Shown: piece by piece, positions 49,411-58,724 of the stretch
How the letters are laid out: each line of letters starts with the position of its first letter
Numbering within the stretch: the first letter of the stretch is position 1
Source of the DNA: Chondrocystis sp. NIES-4102
GTDB taxonomy: Bacteria > Cyanobacteriota > Cyanobacteriia > Cyanobacteriales > Xenococcaceae
Reading direction: 5' to 3'
NCBI GenBank assembly: GCA_002368355.1
Contig: AP018281.1
Location: 1-64,000, forward strand
DNA length: 64,000 nt
Notes under the pieces: generated by a model
Databases searched by the model: none
What the model saw: only the letters and a program-made list of their open reading frames with translations
What the model was told of the DNA's origin: nothing
Position numbers and translations under genes: made by a program

Positions 49411-49923
49411 TTAATAATCTGCTGGGTTAACTTGACGAAACCGCACAATTAACTTTCTATCTGGTTCTTGACCCCGACTTTCGCTAACAAGCCCTTCTAC
49501 TTGGTCAAGTATAAAATGTACTTGTTTTCTCTCGGCTGAAGACAATCCAGGTATTTCTACAGGTTGTCCTGTTGCTTGAACTTTCTCTATTGCTTCTTTA
49601 GTTAGGATAGCCAACTCTTGATTGCGTCTGACTCTATAACCATCGATTTCTATAATAAAAGAACGAGGTAAGTTTGGATCAGCACTAATATTGAGAATAG
49701 TATTAGCAAGATACTGGATAGCATCAACAGTCTGACCCTGTTTACCAATTAACTGCTGTTTCTGCTCTAAGCTGAGGTTAGTTGCATCAATCTCCAACCA
49801 ATTTGAATTTAAATTAGTTCCAACTGTTTCAAATCCCTCTGTGTTAACTTCCGCAGCTATTTCCATCAAATTCAAAAGCTGCTCTAACCAATTTTTGCCT
49901 GACTGAAGTTGATTTTCCACCAT
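49411..49923 (-). CDS. khpB: KH-R3H RNA-binding protein (Jag/KhpB-like)
   Basis: A 170-residue RNA-binding protein. A KH-like domain (about 50-110) has the GxxG loop IGKQGQTVDAIQYLAN. The R3H domain (about 120-165) has SSAERKQVHFIL, that is RxxxH. The N-terminal Jag domain of Firmicutes proteins is missing, as is usual here. It sits between yidC and DUF177, the standard neighbourhood of jag behind yidC. It probably regulates mRNA or membrane-protein synthesis, by family knowledge. Confidence 0.92.
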   Translation of the reverse strand: MVENQLQSGKNWLEQLLNLMEIAAEVNTEGFETVGTNLNSNWLEIDATNLSLEQKQQLIGKQGQTVDAIQYLANTILNISADPNLPRSFIIEIDGYRVRRNQELAILTKEAIEKVQATGQPVEIPGLSSAERKQVHFILDQVEGLVSESRGQEPDRKLIVRFRQVNPADY

Positions 49924-49935
49924 CTTTGCTGGTTA

Positions 49936-51096
49936 TTATCCCGAAGTTTTTTCTTTCTTTTTAAGACGTTTACGCTCAAAAGGTAAAGCATCTCTTTTTG
50001 CAGCAGCTTCTGCTTTTTCCTGCTCTTCCAAGATCTTTTGTAAATCTTCTGATAAAGGTTCGCGCATTAAGAACCAAGTTTGAGCAATTTGGATAAAGTT
50101 AGCTACCACAATATACATTAATACTCCTGCAGGTAATGGGAAAAACAAAAACATCCCACTGAATAATAAAGGAGTAATTTTATTTACTGCTTGCTGCTGA
50201 TCTGCGCCTGCACCGCCACTTTGCCCATTGGTTAATTGTTGACTAACATACATACCAATTCCAAACAGCAAGACCATGATTAGAATATCAAAGTTTATAT
50301 TGCCACTTTCATCGGTAACACCTACACGACCTAGCTTTTCTATAAATAAGAAACCTTTATTAGCTGCAATCCCTGGAACAGTTACCTGAACCGTGGCTTC
50401 TCCTGGCTCTAAAGCTGTAAATGTACCATCATCATTAATTTTTATTCTTTCTGAACCTTTAGTTACTGCCAAAGTAGGTTCTATCTGATTAGTATTATCA
50501 GGATACTCTTTTAGCCAACTATTGAGGGATTTACCTTCTGGCGTTTGCAATTCTACTTTTGTAGTTTCACCCACTGCAAGTTTATTGCCTCCAGGAAGCA
50601 AGGCAGCTACTTGGTCGTGTACCCCATCAGCAATATAAATATTTTTTGGCTTTGTGGCAAAAGGCTGAGGATCTACTCTTTCTATCTGCTCTTGGGGCAA
50701 AATTTGCACATTAACATCATAAGGAGTATTGGTAAACGGCGACCCTCTCAAAGTGGCAAATAGAGCAAATAAAATCGGCATCTGTAACAATAGAGGTAAA
50801 CAACCCGCTAAGGGATTGCCAAACTCTTGCATCACTTTTGCTGTTTCTTCTCTTTGTTTTTCTGGGTCATTTTTATATTTTTGCTTAATTTGTTCTTGTC
50901 GCTCCTTCATTAAAGGTTGCACGATTTTCATCCGACGCATATTGCGAATTTGTCCTGCACTTAAAGGCACAACCGCCAAGCGAATTACAACCGTAAGGGC
51001 GATAATTGCAAAACCATAACTCGGCACAATCTTATAGAAGAAATCTAGGATTGGGAGCATGATATTGTTTGAAAGAAAGCCGATACCAAAATCCAT
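49936..51096 (-). CDS. yidC: Membrane protein insertase YidC/Oxa1, with an Ig-like insertion
   Basis: A 386-residue thylakoid/plasma membrane insertase. The conserved core starts at [32 protein letters not shown] and runs through [24 protein letters not shown]; the final helices have [33 protein letters not shown] and a basic tail for ribosome contact. Between the second and third core helices (about 130-275) is a soluble insertion with [20 protein letters not shown], typical of a bacterial Ig-like (Big2) fold, probably lumenal or periplasmic. Other cyanobacterial YidC proteins have some insertion here, but how typical this one is I cannot judge. Confidence 0.94.
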   Translation of the reverse strand: MDFGIGFLSNNIMLPILDFFYKIVPSYGFAIIALTVVIRLAVVPLSAGQIRNMRRMKIVQPLMKERQEQIKQKYKNDPEKQREETAKVMQEFGNPLAGCLPLLLQMPILFALFATLRGSPFTNTPYDVNVQILPQEQIERVDPQPFATKPKNIYIADGVHDQVAALLPGGNKLAVGETTKVELQTPEGKSLNSWLKEYPDNTNQIEPTLAVTKGSERIKINDDGTFTALEPGEATVQVTVPGIAANKGFLFIEKLGRVGVTDESGNINFDILIMVLLFGIGMYVSQQLTNGQSGGAGADQQQAVNKITPLLFSGMFLFFPLPAGVLMYIVVANFIQIAQTWFLMREPLSEDLQKILEEQEKAEAAAKRDALPFERKRLKKKEKTSG

Positions 51097-51211
51097 TTTT
51101 TAATCTGTCCAGCCTTGATGGAATAACTATAGTTTCACTTTTCAGTTTAGTTGATTACCCGTAGGTCGGGTCGAACCAATTTTAACTTTGAATGTTTAAA
51201 TGACGGTTATT

Positions 51212-51607
51212 TTAGTTAACTTGAATAGCTTCAAGTGGTCTACCTGTTTTTGCTGCTGCCCTTTCGGAAATATAATCATAAATTTCCCGAAATTGAGGAA
51301 CTGCACGCATTTCTAAACGACTTTTATCTCTTAGGGTAATTACCAAATCTCCCCACAGACCGACTCCTCTGGGTACTTTAACTATTTTAATAACTTCAGA
51401 ATAAATGATATCTGTTCTTTGTCTACCCATCCAACCACCTATTACAGAAATTCGGCGATCGGTAATACGATAACGTAGCCATAATGCTCTGACGATCGCT
51501 CCTACTGTCAAGGGAATACAAATAACTGTAAACGCCAGTAATATATTAAAAATTAAATCGCCAACGTGGGGACCACCTTCGTAATAAACTTCTTCTTTAA
51601 TGCCCAT
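51212..51607 (-). CDS. PH-domain (DUF304) membrane protein
   Basis: A 131-residue protein with one or two N-terminal membrane helices (LIFNILLAFTVICIPLTVGAIVRAL) and a bacterial pleckstrin-homology-like domain (YRITDRRISVIGGWMGRQRTDIIYSEVIKIVKVPRGVGLWGDLVITLRDK). Its start overlaps the end of rnpA by 11 bp, so translation is probably coupled. It replaces yidD, which commonly lies in this slot. A role in membrane protein insertion is inferred only from context. Confidence 0.88.
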   Translation of the reverse strand: MGIKEEVYYEGGPHVGDLIFNILLAFTVICIPLTVGAIVRALWLRYRITDRRISVIGGWMGRQRTDIIYSEVIKIVKVPRGVGLWGDLVITLRDKSRLEMRAVPQFREIYDYISERAAAKTGRPLEAIQVN

Positions 51608-51959
51608 TGATTATTTTTGCTTGTTTTAATAACTCTTCTAATTCTCGCAAAAAATGTTCATATTTGCATTCAATTGCTTGAGGCTTCACAATAATTATGA
51701 CCTTCCAACCAGGATTAATAGACAGTAAATAAGTTCTAATTACACCTTTAATCTGTCTTTTAAGCCGATTACGAATTACAGCTTTTTTACTAACTTTTTT
51801 ACCGATAGAGATCCCAAACATGGTGTTAGACATTGCTAAAGGATCACTCGGAGCTAAGGCTATTAATGTTAAATGAGGACTGTAACGACGCAAGCCCTGC
51901 TCGTAAACAGTCCGATAATCGTGCCGATTTCTTAGCCTATAGGCTAGTGGCAATCCCAC
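51597..51959 (-). CDS. rnpA: Ribonuclease P protein component
   Basis: A 120-residue basic protein that binds the RNase P RNA for tRNA 5' processing. MGLPLAYRLRNRHDYRTVYEQGLRRYSPHL and the RNR signature ISIGKKVSKKAVIRNRLKRQIKGVIRTY are standard. It follows rpmH by 19 bp and overlaps the PH-domain gene, the usual rpmH-rnpA-yidC order. Confidence 0.96.
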   Translation of the reverse strand: MGLPLAYRLRNRHDYRTVYEQGLRRYSPHLTLIALAPSDPLAMSNTMFGISIGKKVSKKAVIRNRLKRQIKGVIRTYLLSINPGWKVIIIVKPQAIECKYEHFLRELEELLKQAKIINGH

Positions 51960-51978
51960 ACTATTACTATTTATTTAT

Positions 51979-52116
51979 TTAAACTGATAAACGATGACGA
52001 CCTTTCTTACGGCGTGCTTGAATTACTCTTTTGCCGTTACTGGTACGCATACGGGCGCGAAAACCAGATGTTCTTTTTTGTTTGCGGTTAGTTCCGCCTA
52101 AAGTTCGCTGAGTCAC
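51979..52116 (-). CDS. rpmH: Ribosomal protein bL34
   Basis: A 45-residue, very basic large-subunit protein ([19 protein letters not shown], then a RARMRT core and a GRHRLSV end). The start codon is GTG at 52116. It leads the minus-strand rpmH-rnpA-PH-yidC-khpB-DUF177 series. No dnaA is nearby, so this is not evidently an origin region. Confidence 0.95.
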   Translation of the reverse strand: MTQRTLGGTNRKQKRTSGFRARMRTSNGKRVIQARRKKGRHRLSV

Positions 52117-52187
52117 TGATTATTTCCTCTATAAAGATTATTTCTTGTGCTTGACAAAAAGCCACAATCCATAATTTTACTACAAGA

Positions 52188-52727
52188 TTAGGGATTAATA
52201 TTCAATACCCACGCTCCGATCATCTGAGGGACTGGAGTACCAGTGGCAGGAACGACTTTAGCATATAAATAATATGTGCCGACTTTAGGGTTACGCACAT
52301 TAGAAAAAACAATTTCTAAGAGTTTAGCTTTCTTTAAAGGTTCGGCTAACTCGATTTTAATTAATTTACTTTTTTCGTCCCAAACAACTGATTTTAATGC
52401 CAAGGATTGCTTTTTATCTTTATTTGGTCGGACTTCTATTTTATCCGTGTCAAACTTACCATTAAAATAGTCAGGATAGGAAATTTCAAATTGAGTTGCA
52501 CCGTTTGGTAGCTTGTTTTTAGGAATTCTCAGACGATAGCGATCGCGTTGACGAGCCTGACCGCCAAAATCTAAGTAATAACTTAATATATCTGTATCTT
52601 GATTGCCAAAAATTATTAACCCAGGTGTACCTTGAGCATTAGCTAGGGTATGGACTCCGCCCAAGCTCAATGTTGCAATACTTAAGGCAGTTAATAAAGA
52701 TTTTAAGTGTAATTTTTGCAATAACAT
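52188..52727 (-). CDS. DUF2808 secreted protein
   Basis: A 179-residue exported protein with a signal peptide (LLTALSIATLSLGGVHTLANA-QG). The mature part (TPGLIIFGNQDTDILSYYLDFG, RDRYRLRIPKNKLPNGATQFEISYPDYFNGKF, VVWDEKSKLIKIELAEPL) is the cyanobacterial DUF2808 beta-rich domain, of unknown function. It lies 71 bp upstream of rpmH on the same strand but is probably transcribed independently. Confidence 0.87.
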   Translation of the reverse strand: MLLQKLHLKSLLTALSIATLSLGGVHTLANAQGTPGLIIFGNQDTDILSYYLDFGGQARQRDRYRLRIPKNKLPNGATQFEISYPDYFNGKFDTDKIEVRPNKDKKQSLALKSVVWDEKSKLIKIELAEPLKKAKLLEIVFSNVRNPKVGTYYLYAKVVPATGTPVPQMIGAWVLNINP

Positions 52728-53083
52728 AATTATTTTTTCACTAAGATCTAATTGTGTAATATGGGATAATTTAATTTTTCAAATAGCTAAACTAGATTGA
52801 GCAGCAATTAATTATTGGTTTAGACAAATTCACCAAACTTTAGCTTGCAATACTCTCTAGATCATCAAGCTATCAAAAAATTTGACGTAATTTAAGGAAG
52901 TAAGTGCCACTTGTTGAGTTGTCAAGTTATCTAGACAAGAAGATAAATTTCTTTATATTTACTTAATTAAGAATTCCACAATTGAGGAAAATAGATATAC
53001 TTATAGCAATTTAAATCTAAACTTTTTTCAAAATTCAGCAAGCAGCCACTTTCAATAACTACTTGCCTAACAACTAAAACTAA
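52728..53083. other. Intergenic region without a recognisable gene
   Basis: 356 bp of strongly AT-rich sequence between two minus-strand secreted-protein genes. I see no RNA motif, inverted repeat of note or plausible short gene. The DUF2808 promoter should lie at its left end. Confidence 0.5.
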
Positions 53084-53491
53084 TTAAAATTGAAAACCTA
53101 TTTTGCCATTAAAACCTCTAACTGAATGGTAGCCTGCACCAACCATTAAATTACTACCAGCAGCAAGATGCGCCCCAACTGAATAAGCTACATTTTCATC
53201 CCCAGTGTAATACCCCAAACCCAAATAAGGAGAAACTACGGGTAAACTAATAAATGTTAAAAAATCCGCTCCTGTCGCCCCTTCTTCCCCCGTACCAACT
53301 TCTATACCAGAACCTGCAAATCTAGCTCCGACCCCATAGCTAATTAAATCATCCACCGATCCTACCGTCCCCCAAACTTCGGGAGAAATAATTTGACTAG
53401 AAGCAGGGGAAACACCTATTGTCGAGATACAAGCAGTTAGAATGCTAGTTACAACTGTTTGCCCAGATAAAAATCTCAAACGATTAAGCAT
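53084..53491 (-). CDS. Small exported protein, barrel-like pattern
   Basis: A 135-residue protein with a signal peptide (VVTSILTACISTIGVSPASSQ). The mature region is glycine-rich with alternating hydrophobic strands (GVGARFAGSGIEVGTG, SPYLGLGYYTGDENVAYSVGAHLAAGSNLMVGAGYHS) and ends in FNGKIGFQF, an outer-membrane-like C-terminal aromatic. It could be a small beta-barrel or barrel-like lipid-facing protein. No family recognised. Confidence 0.7.
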   Translation of the reverse strand: MLNRLRFLSGQTVVTSILTACISTIGVSPASSQIISPEVWGTVGSVDDLISYGVGARFAGSGIEVGTGEEGATGADFLTFISLPVVSPYLGLGYYTGDENVAYSVGAHLAAGSNLMVGAGYHSVRGFNGKIGFQF

Positions 53492-53545
53492 ATTTTTAAC
53501 ACTAAAATTAAATACACAACCAATCTAAGATAATACATTCAACTA

Positions 53546-54022
53546 ATGAACATTCGCATTGGCAACGGTTACGATATTCATCAATTAGTAGCTGATCGAC
53601 CTTTGATTTTAGGAGGGGTAAATATTCCTCACCAGTTAGGCTTATTAGGACATAGTGATGCTGATGTACTTACCCATGCTATTATGGATGCTCTTTTAGG
53701 AGCATTGGGGATGGGGGATATTGGGCATTATTTTCCTCCAAGCGATCCAAAGTGGAAAGGAGCAGATAGTTTAGTTTTGCTAGAGCAGGTAATGGAAATT
53801 ATCCAGTCCGAGGGATGGCAAATTGGTAATATAGATTCGACTGTGGTTGCCGAACAGCCAAAATTGAAGCCACATTTAAATAGTATGCGTTCTAGATTAG
53901 CCGAAACATTGAAAATAGCAATTGAGCAAATCAGTATCAAAGCTACTACAAATGAAAAACTCGGCCCAGTTGGTAGAGAAGAGGGAATCTGTGCTTATGC
54001 TGTAGTTTTACTTCGGCAGTAA
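53546..54022 (+). CDS. ispF: 2-C-methyl-D-erythritol 2,4-cyclodiphosphate synthase
   Basis: A 158-residue enzyme of the MEP isoprenoid pathway. Metal ligands Asp and His are in [11 protein letters not shown], a further His in [32 protein letters not shown], and [19 protein letters not shown] is the C-terminal signature. It supplies IPP and DMAPP precursors for carotenoids, phytol and phylloquinone. It stands alone, divergent from the barrel-like protein. Confidence 0.97.
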   Translation: MNIRIGNGYDIHQLVADRPLILGGVNIPHQLGLLGHSDADVLTHAIMDALLGALGMGDIGHYFPPSDPKWKGADSLVLLEQVMEIIQSEGWQIGNIDSTVVAEQPKLKPHLNSMRSRLAETLKIAIEQISIKATTNEKLGPVGREEGICAYAVVLLRQ

Positions 54023-54312
54023 GGTTTTGATAATTAAAGGTGCAAGATCTCTTAATTATCCAGATTTATTAGTTGTATTGCCAATAATAACTTAATTTAG
54101 AAACTTACAAAAGGCGATCAATAATGTGTCATTCCAAGCAAAGTAGGTTAAGTTAAGATAGCCAAATAGAAGGAACATAATTAATTAACTTCAAGCTTAT
54201 CCAAGCCCAGCTAATTAAGAAACATTTGGTTATTTGGTTTGAATGTCAGAACAATAAAATAAATTGTAATTATTTGTGTTTATTGGCATCTTGTGTGCTG
54301 AACTCAAAAAAT

Positions 54313-55053
54313 ATGAGTGTAGTTTTAGAAGTAGATAATCAAGTTTATACCGCAGAGGAATTGATTCCTCTATTAACTCAGTATCAAATGTTACCAAAGT
54401 TAGCCCAAGAGATTTTAATTGATAAAATCATTGTCGGGGTTGAATGTAGCGAAGAAGAAAACACTCAGACCTATAATCAGTTTTGTCAACAAAATCAACT
54501 AACTTCGCCAGAACAAGTACAAGAATGGTTAGATAGTCAGGGAATGAATCATGAGCAGTTGCAGCATTTGATTACTAAAAAGTTGCGTTTGGAAAAGTAT
54601 AAAGAACAAACATGGGGTGATCAAGTAGATGCTCATTTCATTAAACGTAAATCCCAACTAGATCGTGTAGTTTATTCCTTAATCAGGGTAGAAAAGCCTG
54701 AAGTAGCTCAAGAATTATATTTTCGGATTAAAGATGATGAAAATACTTTTAGTGCTTTGGCGATGGAATATTCTCAGGGGACAGAAGCACAGACGGGGGG
54801 TTTAATTGGGCCTGTAGAGATCAATGCTCCTCATCCTAAAATAGCTCAGATCTTGGCAACTTGTCAGCCAGGTCAGTTAATTCCTCCTACACGAGTTGGT
54901 GAATGGATTGTCATTGTCAGACTGGAAAATTATCTCTCAGCAAAACTTGATCCTCCTATGCGTCAAAGAATGCTCGACGAATTATTTTATCAATGGCTTA
55001 ATAAAACAACCAAACAAAAAATATCTTTCATATCTACTCCAGTCAGCAGTTAG
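54313..55053 (+). CDS. Parvulin-like peptidylprolyl isomerase/chaperone
   Basis: A 246-residue protein with an N-terminal SurA-like helical region (about 1-110) and a parvulin PPIase domain (about 115-225): VVYSLIRVEKPEVAQELYFRIKDDENTFSALAMEYSQGTEAQTGGLIGPVEI and GQLIPPTRVGEWIVIVRLE. No signal peptide. It lies 14 bp before a large ABC exporter gene and probably helps fold or present its substrate. I chose the ATG at 54313; an upstream frame extension is not protein-like. Confidence 0.88.
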   Translation: MSVVLEVDNQVYTAEELIPLLTQYQMLPKLAQEILIDKIIVGVECSEEENTQTYNQFCQQNQLTSPEQVQEWLDSQGMNHEQLQHLITKKLRLEKYKEQTWGDQVDAHFIKRKSQLDRVVYSLIRVEKPEVAQELYFRIKDDENTFSALAMEYSQGTEAQTGGLIGPVEINAPHPKIAQILATCQPGQLIPPTRVGEWIVIVRLENYLSAKLDPPMRQRMLDELFYQWLNKTTKQKISFISTPVSS

Positions 55054-55067
55054 GCAGATCTTGATTT

Positions 55068-58000
55068 ATGACAAACACAAATACTACTAAAATTGTTGAA
55101 CAGTTTCTCTCCTTAGTTCCACAATTTAATCAACTTCCGCCCTCGGCGATCGCTCAAATTGCCCCGAAGTTGAAACCCCTAAGATTTGGGGTGGGCAAAG
55201 TGATGATCATGCGGGAAAAAATGCAGGGACAAGTAGCCATCATTTCGGAAGGGGAAGTACGGTTACTTGGTTATGATCCTCGGACTAAAATGCCAACTAC
55301 CCTAGACAAGTTAAAACCTGGGCAAATTATAGGTTGGGTGAATTTGGCAAGAGGCTTACCCTGTGAAACGGCGATGGCAAGTACTGAAGTTGTCTGTTTG
55401 GCGTTGGATAATCAGGATTTTCTGGATTTAATTGAGCAATATCCCCAGTTGGCAGCAGGATATAAATATCAAGCAGCTAAGGTTGAAATTTTTGATTTAT
55501 TGGGAATTCAACTAGAACAACAGGCACAGGGTGATTGGGAACTTGCAGAATTAGCTGGTAAATTAACCTCAGTTGCCCAGGTGCATTATTTACCCCCAGG
55601 AGAGCATCAGTTAAATAGTGAAATTGCTAAACCTTTAAGAGATCCAGATCTTATATGGTTAGTGAGTGGTGGGGGAGGGATTGATGAATTTTCTATTGGT
55701 AGTCGAATTGAACTGACTAAAGATCGTCAAACTATTACTGTTAATGGTAATCAACCAGTTCGCCTTATTTCTATTCCTCAAGCACATTGGTTTGAGACGC
55801 AGAAAACTGCAAGGGTTAAAGACTCTGGTTTAGAATACAGACCCTTGGATAATCCAATGAACCAGATTATTCCACGTCTGGAGCTTGATGATACGGATTT
55901 TGATGAATCTGAAGGGTTAGGGGAAGGATATACTTTTCAGGGGGAAGAGGAATCAATTCCTAGTGATCCAAAAAATTATCCTTTTGTGGCAGGGAAAACT
56001 ACCTTAGAAATAGGGGTAGCCTGTTTCCAAATGTTGAGTAAGTACTTTGGTATGCCCTTCCGTAAGGAGGTGATTAAGCGCGTACTTTCAGAACAATTAG
56101 AGCGATCGCCGAATTTGTCTTTACCTTTATGTGGTGCGGTATCGGAATTAATGGGGCTTAACCCACAATTAGTTAATGTTCCCTCATCGGCAATTACTCG
56201 TCTAGAAGCTCCTTGTTTGGTAATTTGGCAAGAGAGCTTGGCGATCATGTACGAACTTAATGACAAGGAATTGGTAATTGCTGTTCCTGAATTGGGGGTA
56301 CGTCGTTACAAGCCTGAAGATTTTATTAATACTTGGGGAGAAGGGGGGGAAATACTCTTACTCAAGAAAACAAAAGAAACTCCTCAAGAAACATTTGGTT
56401 TAAGTTGGTTCTTACCTGCCCTAGAGAAATATAAACGAGTTCTAGTTGAAGTTTTTATTGCTTCGTTTTTTGTGCAATTATTTCAATTAGCTAATCCTTT
56501 AATGATTCAAGTAATTATTGATAAGGTAATTAGCCAAAACAGCCCTGATACTTTGGGGTGGATGGTTGTTTTCTTAATTGTACTAAATATTTTTGAAGCT
56601 CTATTAACAACTCTACGTACTTATTTATTTGTAGATACTACTAACCGTATCGATTTAAGTTTAGGTTCAGAAATCATTGATCACTTATTTAGGTTGCCGT
56701 TGCGCTACTTTGAACGACGACCAGTAGGGGAAATTTCTACCCGTGTTAATGAGTTGGAGCAAATTCGTCAGTTTTTGACAGGAACAGCTTTAACAGTAGT
56801 TTTAGACTGTATATTTTCAGTGATCTATGTGGTGGTCATGTTTCTCTACAGTCCTTTGCTTACCGCCGTTACCTTGGCAATTATTCCAGTATTTGTGGGG
56901 TTAACTTTGATGTTTTCGCCAACAATTCGTAAGCAGTTGAGGGTTAAAGCCGAACGAAATGCCGAAACTCAATCTTACTTGGTGGAGATTTTAACAGGTA
57001 TTCAAACAGTTAAAGCCCAAAATATTGAATTGCGATCGCGCTGGAAATGGCAAGAGTATTATGGACGATATATTTCTACAGGCTTTCAAACTGTAATCAC
57101 CTCCACCCTCGCTAAATCTGCTAGTACTTTTTTAAATAAGTTATCGCAAGTTATCACCATAGGTTTAGGGGCTTATTTGGTTTTGGATGGCAAACTTACC
57201 CTAGGTCAATTGATTGCTTTTAGAATTATTGCAGGTTATGTAACTTCTCCTGTGATGCGTCTTGCGACTCTATGGCAAAACTTCCAAGAAACTGCTTTAT
57301 CTTTAGAGCGTTTGGCTGATATTGTTGATCATCCTGAAGAAGGGGAAAGTGACCGTAATAATATCCCCATGCCCGCAGTTAAAGGTAGAGTGAAATATGA
57401 TAATCTCTCCTTCCGCTTTAAAAATAATGGCCCTCTACAATTAAAGAATGTTACCACTGAATTTGCTCCTGGAACATTTGTGGCAATTGTGGGGGAAAGT
57501 GGTGCTGGTAAAAGTACCATGACTAAACTTTTATCCCGACTTTATGAGCCTGAAGGGGGTCGAATCTTAATTGATGGATATGATATTAACCGTGTAGAGT
57601 TGTATTCTCTCCGTCGTCAGATCGGGGTTGTACCTCAAGATACTTTATTGTTTGAAGGCACAATTTTAGATAATATTGCCCTGACTAACCCTGATGCTAC
57701 GACTGAAGAAATAATTGCTGCTGCTCAAATTGCTGCTGCTCATGACTTTATTATGACGCTCCCCAATGGTTATAATACCAGAGTAGGGGAAAGGGGTTCA
57801 TCATTATCTGGTGGACAAAGACAAAGAATAGCGATCGCTCGGACAATTTTACAAGCACCTGCAATGATGGTTTTGGATGAAGCTACTAGTGCTTTAGATT
57901 TTGCAACAGAGCAAGAAGTCTCTCGTAATTTGAAAGAAGCCCTCAAAGGTCGCACTGTCTTTTTTATTACTCACCGCCTAGGGACAATTAAAAACGCCGA

Positions 58001-58115
58001 CACTATTGTGATGATGGATGCAGGTTCAATTGTTGAGCGAGGTACTCATGAGGAATTGATGGCATTGAAAGGACGTTATTGTTATCTCTATCAGCAACAA
58101 GAGTCTTCTGTTTAA
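55068..58115 (+). CDS. ABC exporter with cNMP-binding-like and inactive C39-like domains (type I secretion)
   Basis: A 1015-residue exporter. It has an N-terminal cyclic-nucleotide-binding-like domain (about 25-140), a variable linker, and a C39 peptidase-like domain (about 305-435) in which the expected catalytic-Cys position appears to be Ile (LEIGVACFQML). Such degenerate CLD domains recognise RTX-like substrates without cutting. About five or six membrane helices (about 455-760) follow, then an ABC domain with Walker A GESGAGKST (about 808), signature LSGGQRQRIAIAR and MVLDEATSALD. The HlyD-like adaptor usually beside such exporters is not in this window. The upstream PPIase gene is likely co-transcribed. 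Confidence 0.9.
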   Translation: MTNTNTTKIVEQFLSLVPQFNQLPPSAIAQIAPKLKPLRFGVGKVMIMREKMQGQVAIISEGEVRLLGYDPRTKMPTTLDKLKPGQIIGWVNLARGLPCETAMASTEVVCLALDNQDFLDLIEQYPQLAAGYKYQAAKVEIFDLLGIQLEQQAQGDWELAELAGKLTSVAQVHYLPPGEHQLNSEIAKPLRDPDLIWLVSGGGGIDEFSIGSRIELTKDRQTITVNGNQPVRLISIPQAHWFETQKTARVKDSGLEYRPLDNPMNQIIPRLELDDTDFDESEGLGEGYTFQGEEESIPSDPKNYPFVAGKTTLEIGVACFQMLSKYFGMPFRKEVIKRVLSEQLERSPNLSLPLCGAVSELMGLNPQLVNVPSSAITRLEAPCLVIWQESLAIMYELNDKELVIAVPELGVRRYKPEDFINTWGEGGEILLLKKTKETPQETFGLSWFLPALEKYKRVLVEVFIASFFVQLFQLANPLMIQVIIDKVISQNSPDTLGWMVVFLIVLNIFEALLTTLRTYLFVDTTNRIDLSLGSEIIDHLFRLPLRYFERRPVGEISTRVNELEQIRQFLTGTALTVVLDCIFSVIYVVVMFLYSPLLTAVTLAIIPVFVGLTLMFSPTIRKQLRVKAERNAETQSYLVEILTGIQTVKAQNIELRSRWKWQEYYGRYISTGFQTVITSTLAKSASTFLNKLSQVITIGLGAYLVLDGKLTLGQLIAFRIIAGYVTSPVMRLATLWQNFQETALSLERLADIVDHPEEGESDRNNIPMPAVKGRVKYDNLSFRFKNNGPLQLKNVTTEFAPGTFVAIVGESGAGKSTMTKLLSRLYEPEGGRILIDGYDINRVELYSLRRQIGVVPQDTLLFEGTILDNIALTNPDATTEEIIAAAQIAAAHDFIMTLPNGYNTRVGERGSSLSGGQRQRIAIARTILQAPAMMVLDEATSALDFATEQEVSRNLKEALKGRTVFFITHRLGTIKNADTIVMMDAGSIVERGTHEELMALKGRYCYLYQQQESSV

Positions 58116-58167
58116 TCAACTGTGACAATTTAAGGAACTGCGTTTAGGGTCAATTGTTTTTAGGCAC

Positions 58168-58623
58168 AAGGCACGCTTACACTAGGCACGCTTGTATTAG
58201 GTTTACTGGTATATTGCTTGTATAGAGCCTAATGAATCCTGTAAAAAAATTAAGCGTATACCAAAAAGCTTTTCAACTTTCTATCTTGGTTTACAAAATA
58301 ACTAAACATTTTCCTAAAGAAGAATTGTTCAGTCTTACGAATCAAATGAGAAGATGCGCTGTTTCAGTTCCATCTAATATCGCTGAGGGTAAAGGAAGAT
58401 ATTCAGATAAAGAATATGTTCGATTCCTAGCCATTGCAAGAGGTTCATTATTTGAACTCCAAACGCACAGTTAGATATTTCAGAAGAATTAGGATATATA
58501 GCAAATTTAGAAGATTTGAAAATTACTAATGCGTTAATTGATGAAATCGGACGAATGTTGACCTCAATGATTAACAAGCTTTCCTAGTAGCTAGTGCCTA
58601 GTAGCTAGTGCAAGCGTGCCTTT
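58168..58623. mobile_element. Inverted-repeat-bounded cassette around a four-helix-bundle gene
   Basis: Left copies of AGGCACGCTT (58169-58178 and 58184-58193) are inverted relative to CAAGCGTGCCTTT at 58611-58623. The repeats bracket the frameshifted gene. No transposase is present, so this is at most a non-autonomous or repeat-mediated unit; I call it from the layout only. Confidence 0.4.
58232..58587 (+). pseudogene. Frameshifted four-helix-bundle (23S rRNA IVS-type) protein
   Basis: The reading frame from 58232 gives an 80-residue N-terminal part (KKLSVYQKAFQLSILVY, CAVSVPSNIAEGKGRYSDKEY, GSLFELQT), typical of the S23/four-helix-bundle family. It then meets a stop. A second frame from 58468 continues the family's third and fourth helices (QLDISEELGYIANLEDLK, ALIDEIGRMLTSMINKLS) to a stop at 58587. 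The natural QTQL junction is broken by a +2 or -1 shift near 58463-58470. It is either a pseudogene, a programmed frameshift or a sequencing error. Homologues occur as free-standing genes and in 23S rRNA intervening sequences. Confidence 0.85.
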
Positions 58624-58724
58624 CCACGAGCTATAAAATAGTTTTCTGTTCTAAATTTACCAAATGTGCTTAAACTAAAGATCATTAGCAAAAGCAGCGT
58701 AGAGATAAGCAAAGGCACAGATTC

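Noticed and set aside
51960-52187. Replication origin near rpmH
   Set aside because: No dnaA, dnaN or DnaA-box cluster is visible; rpmH alone is not evidence in cyanobacteria.
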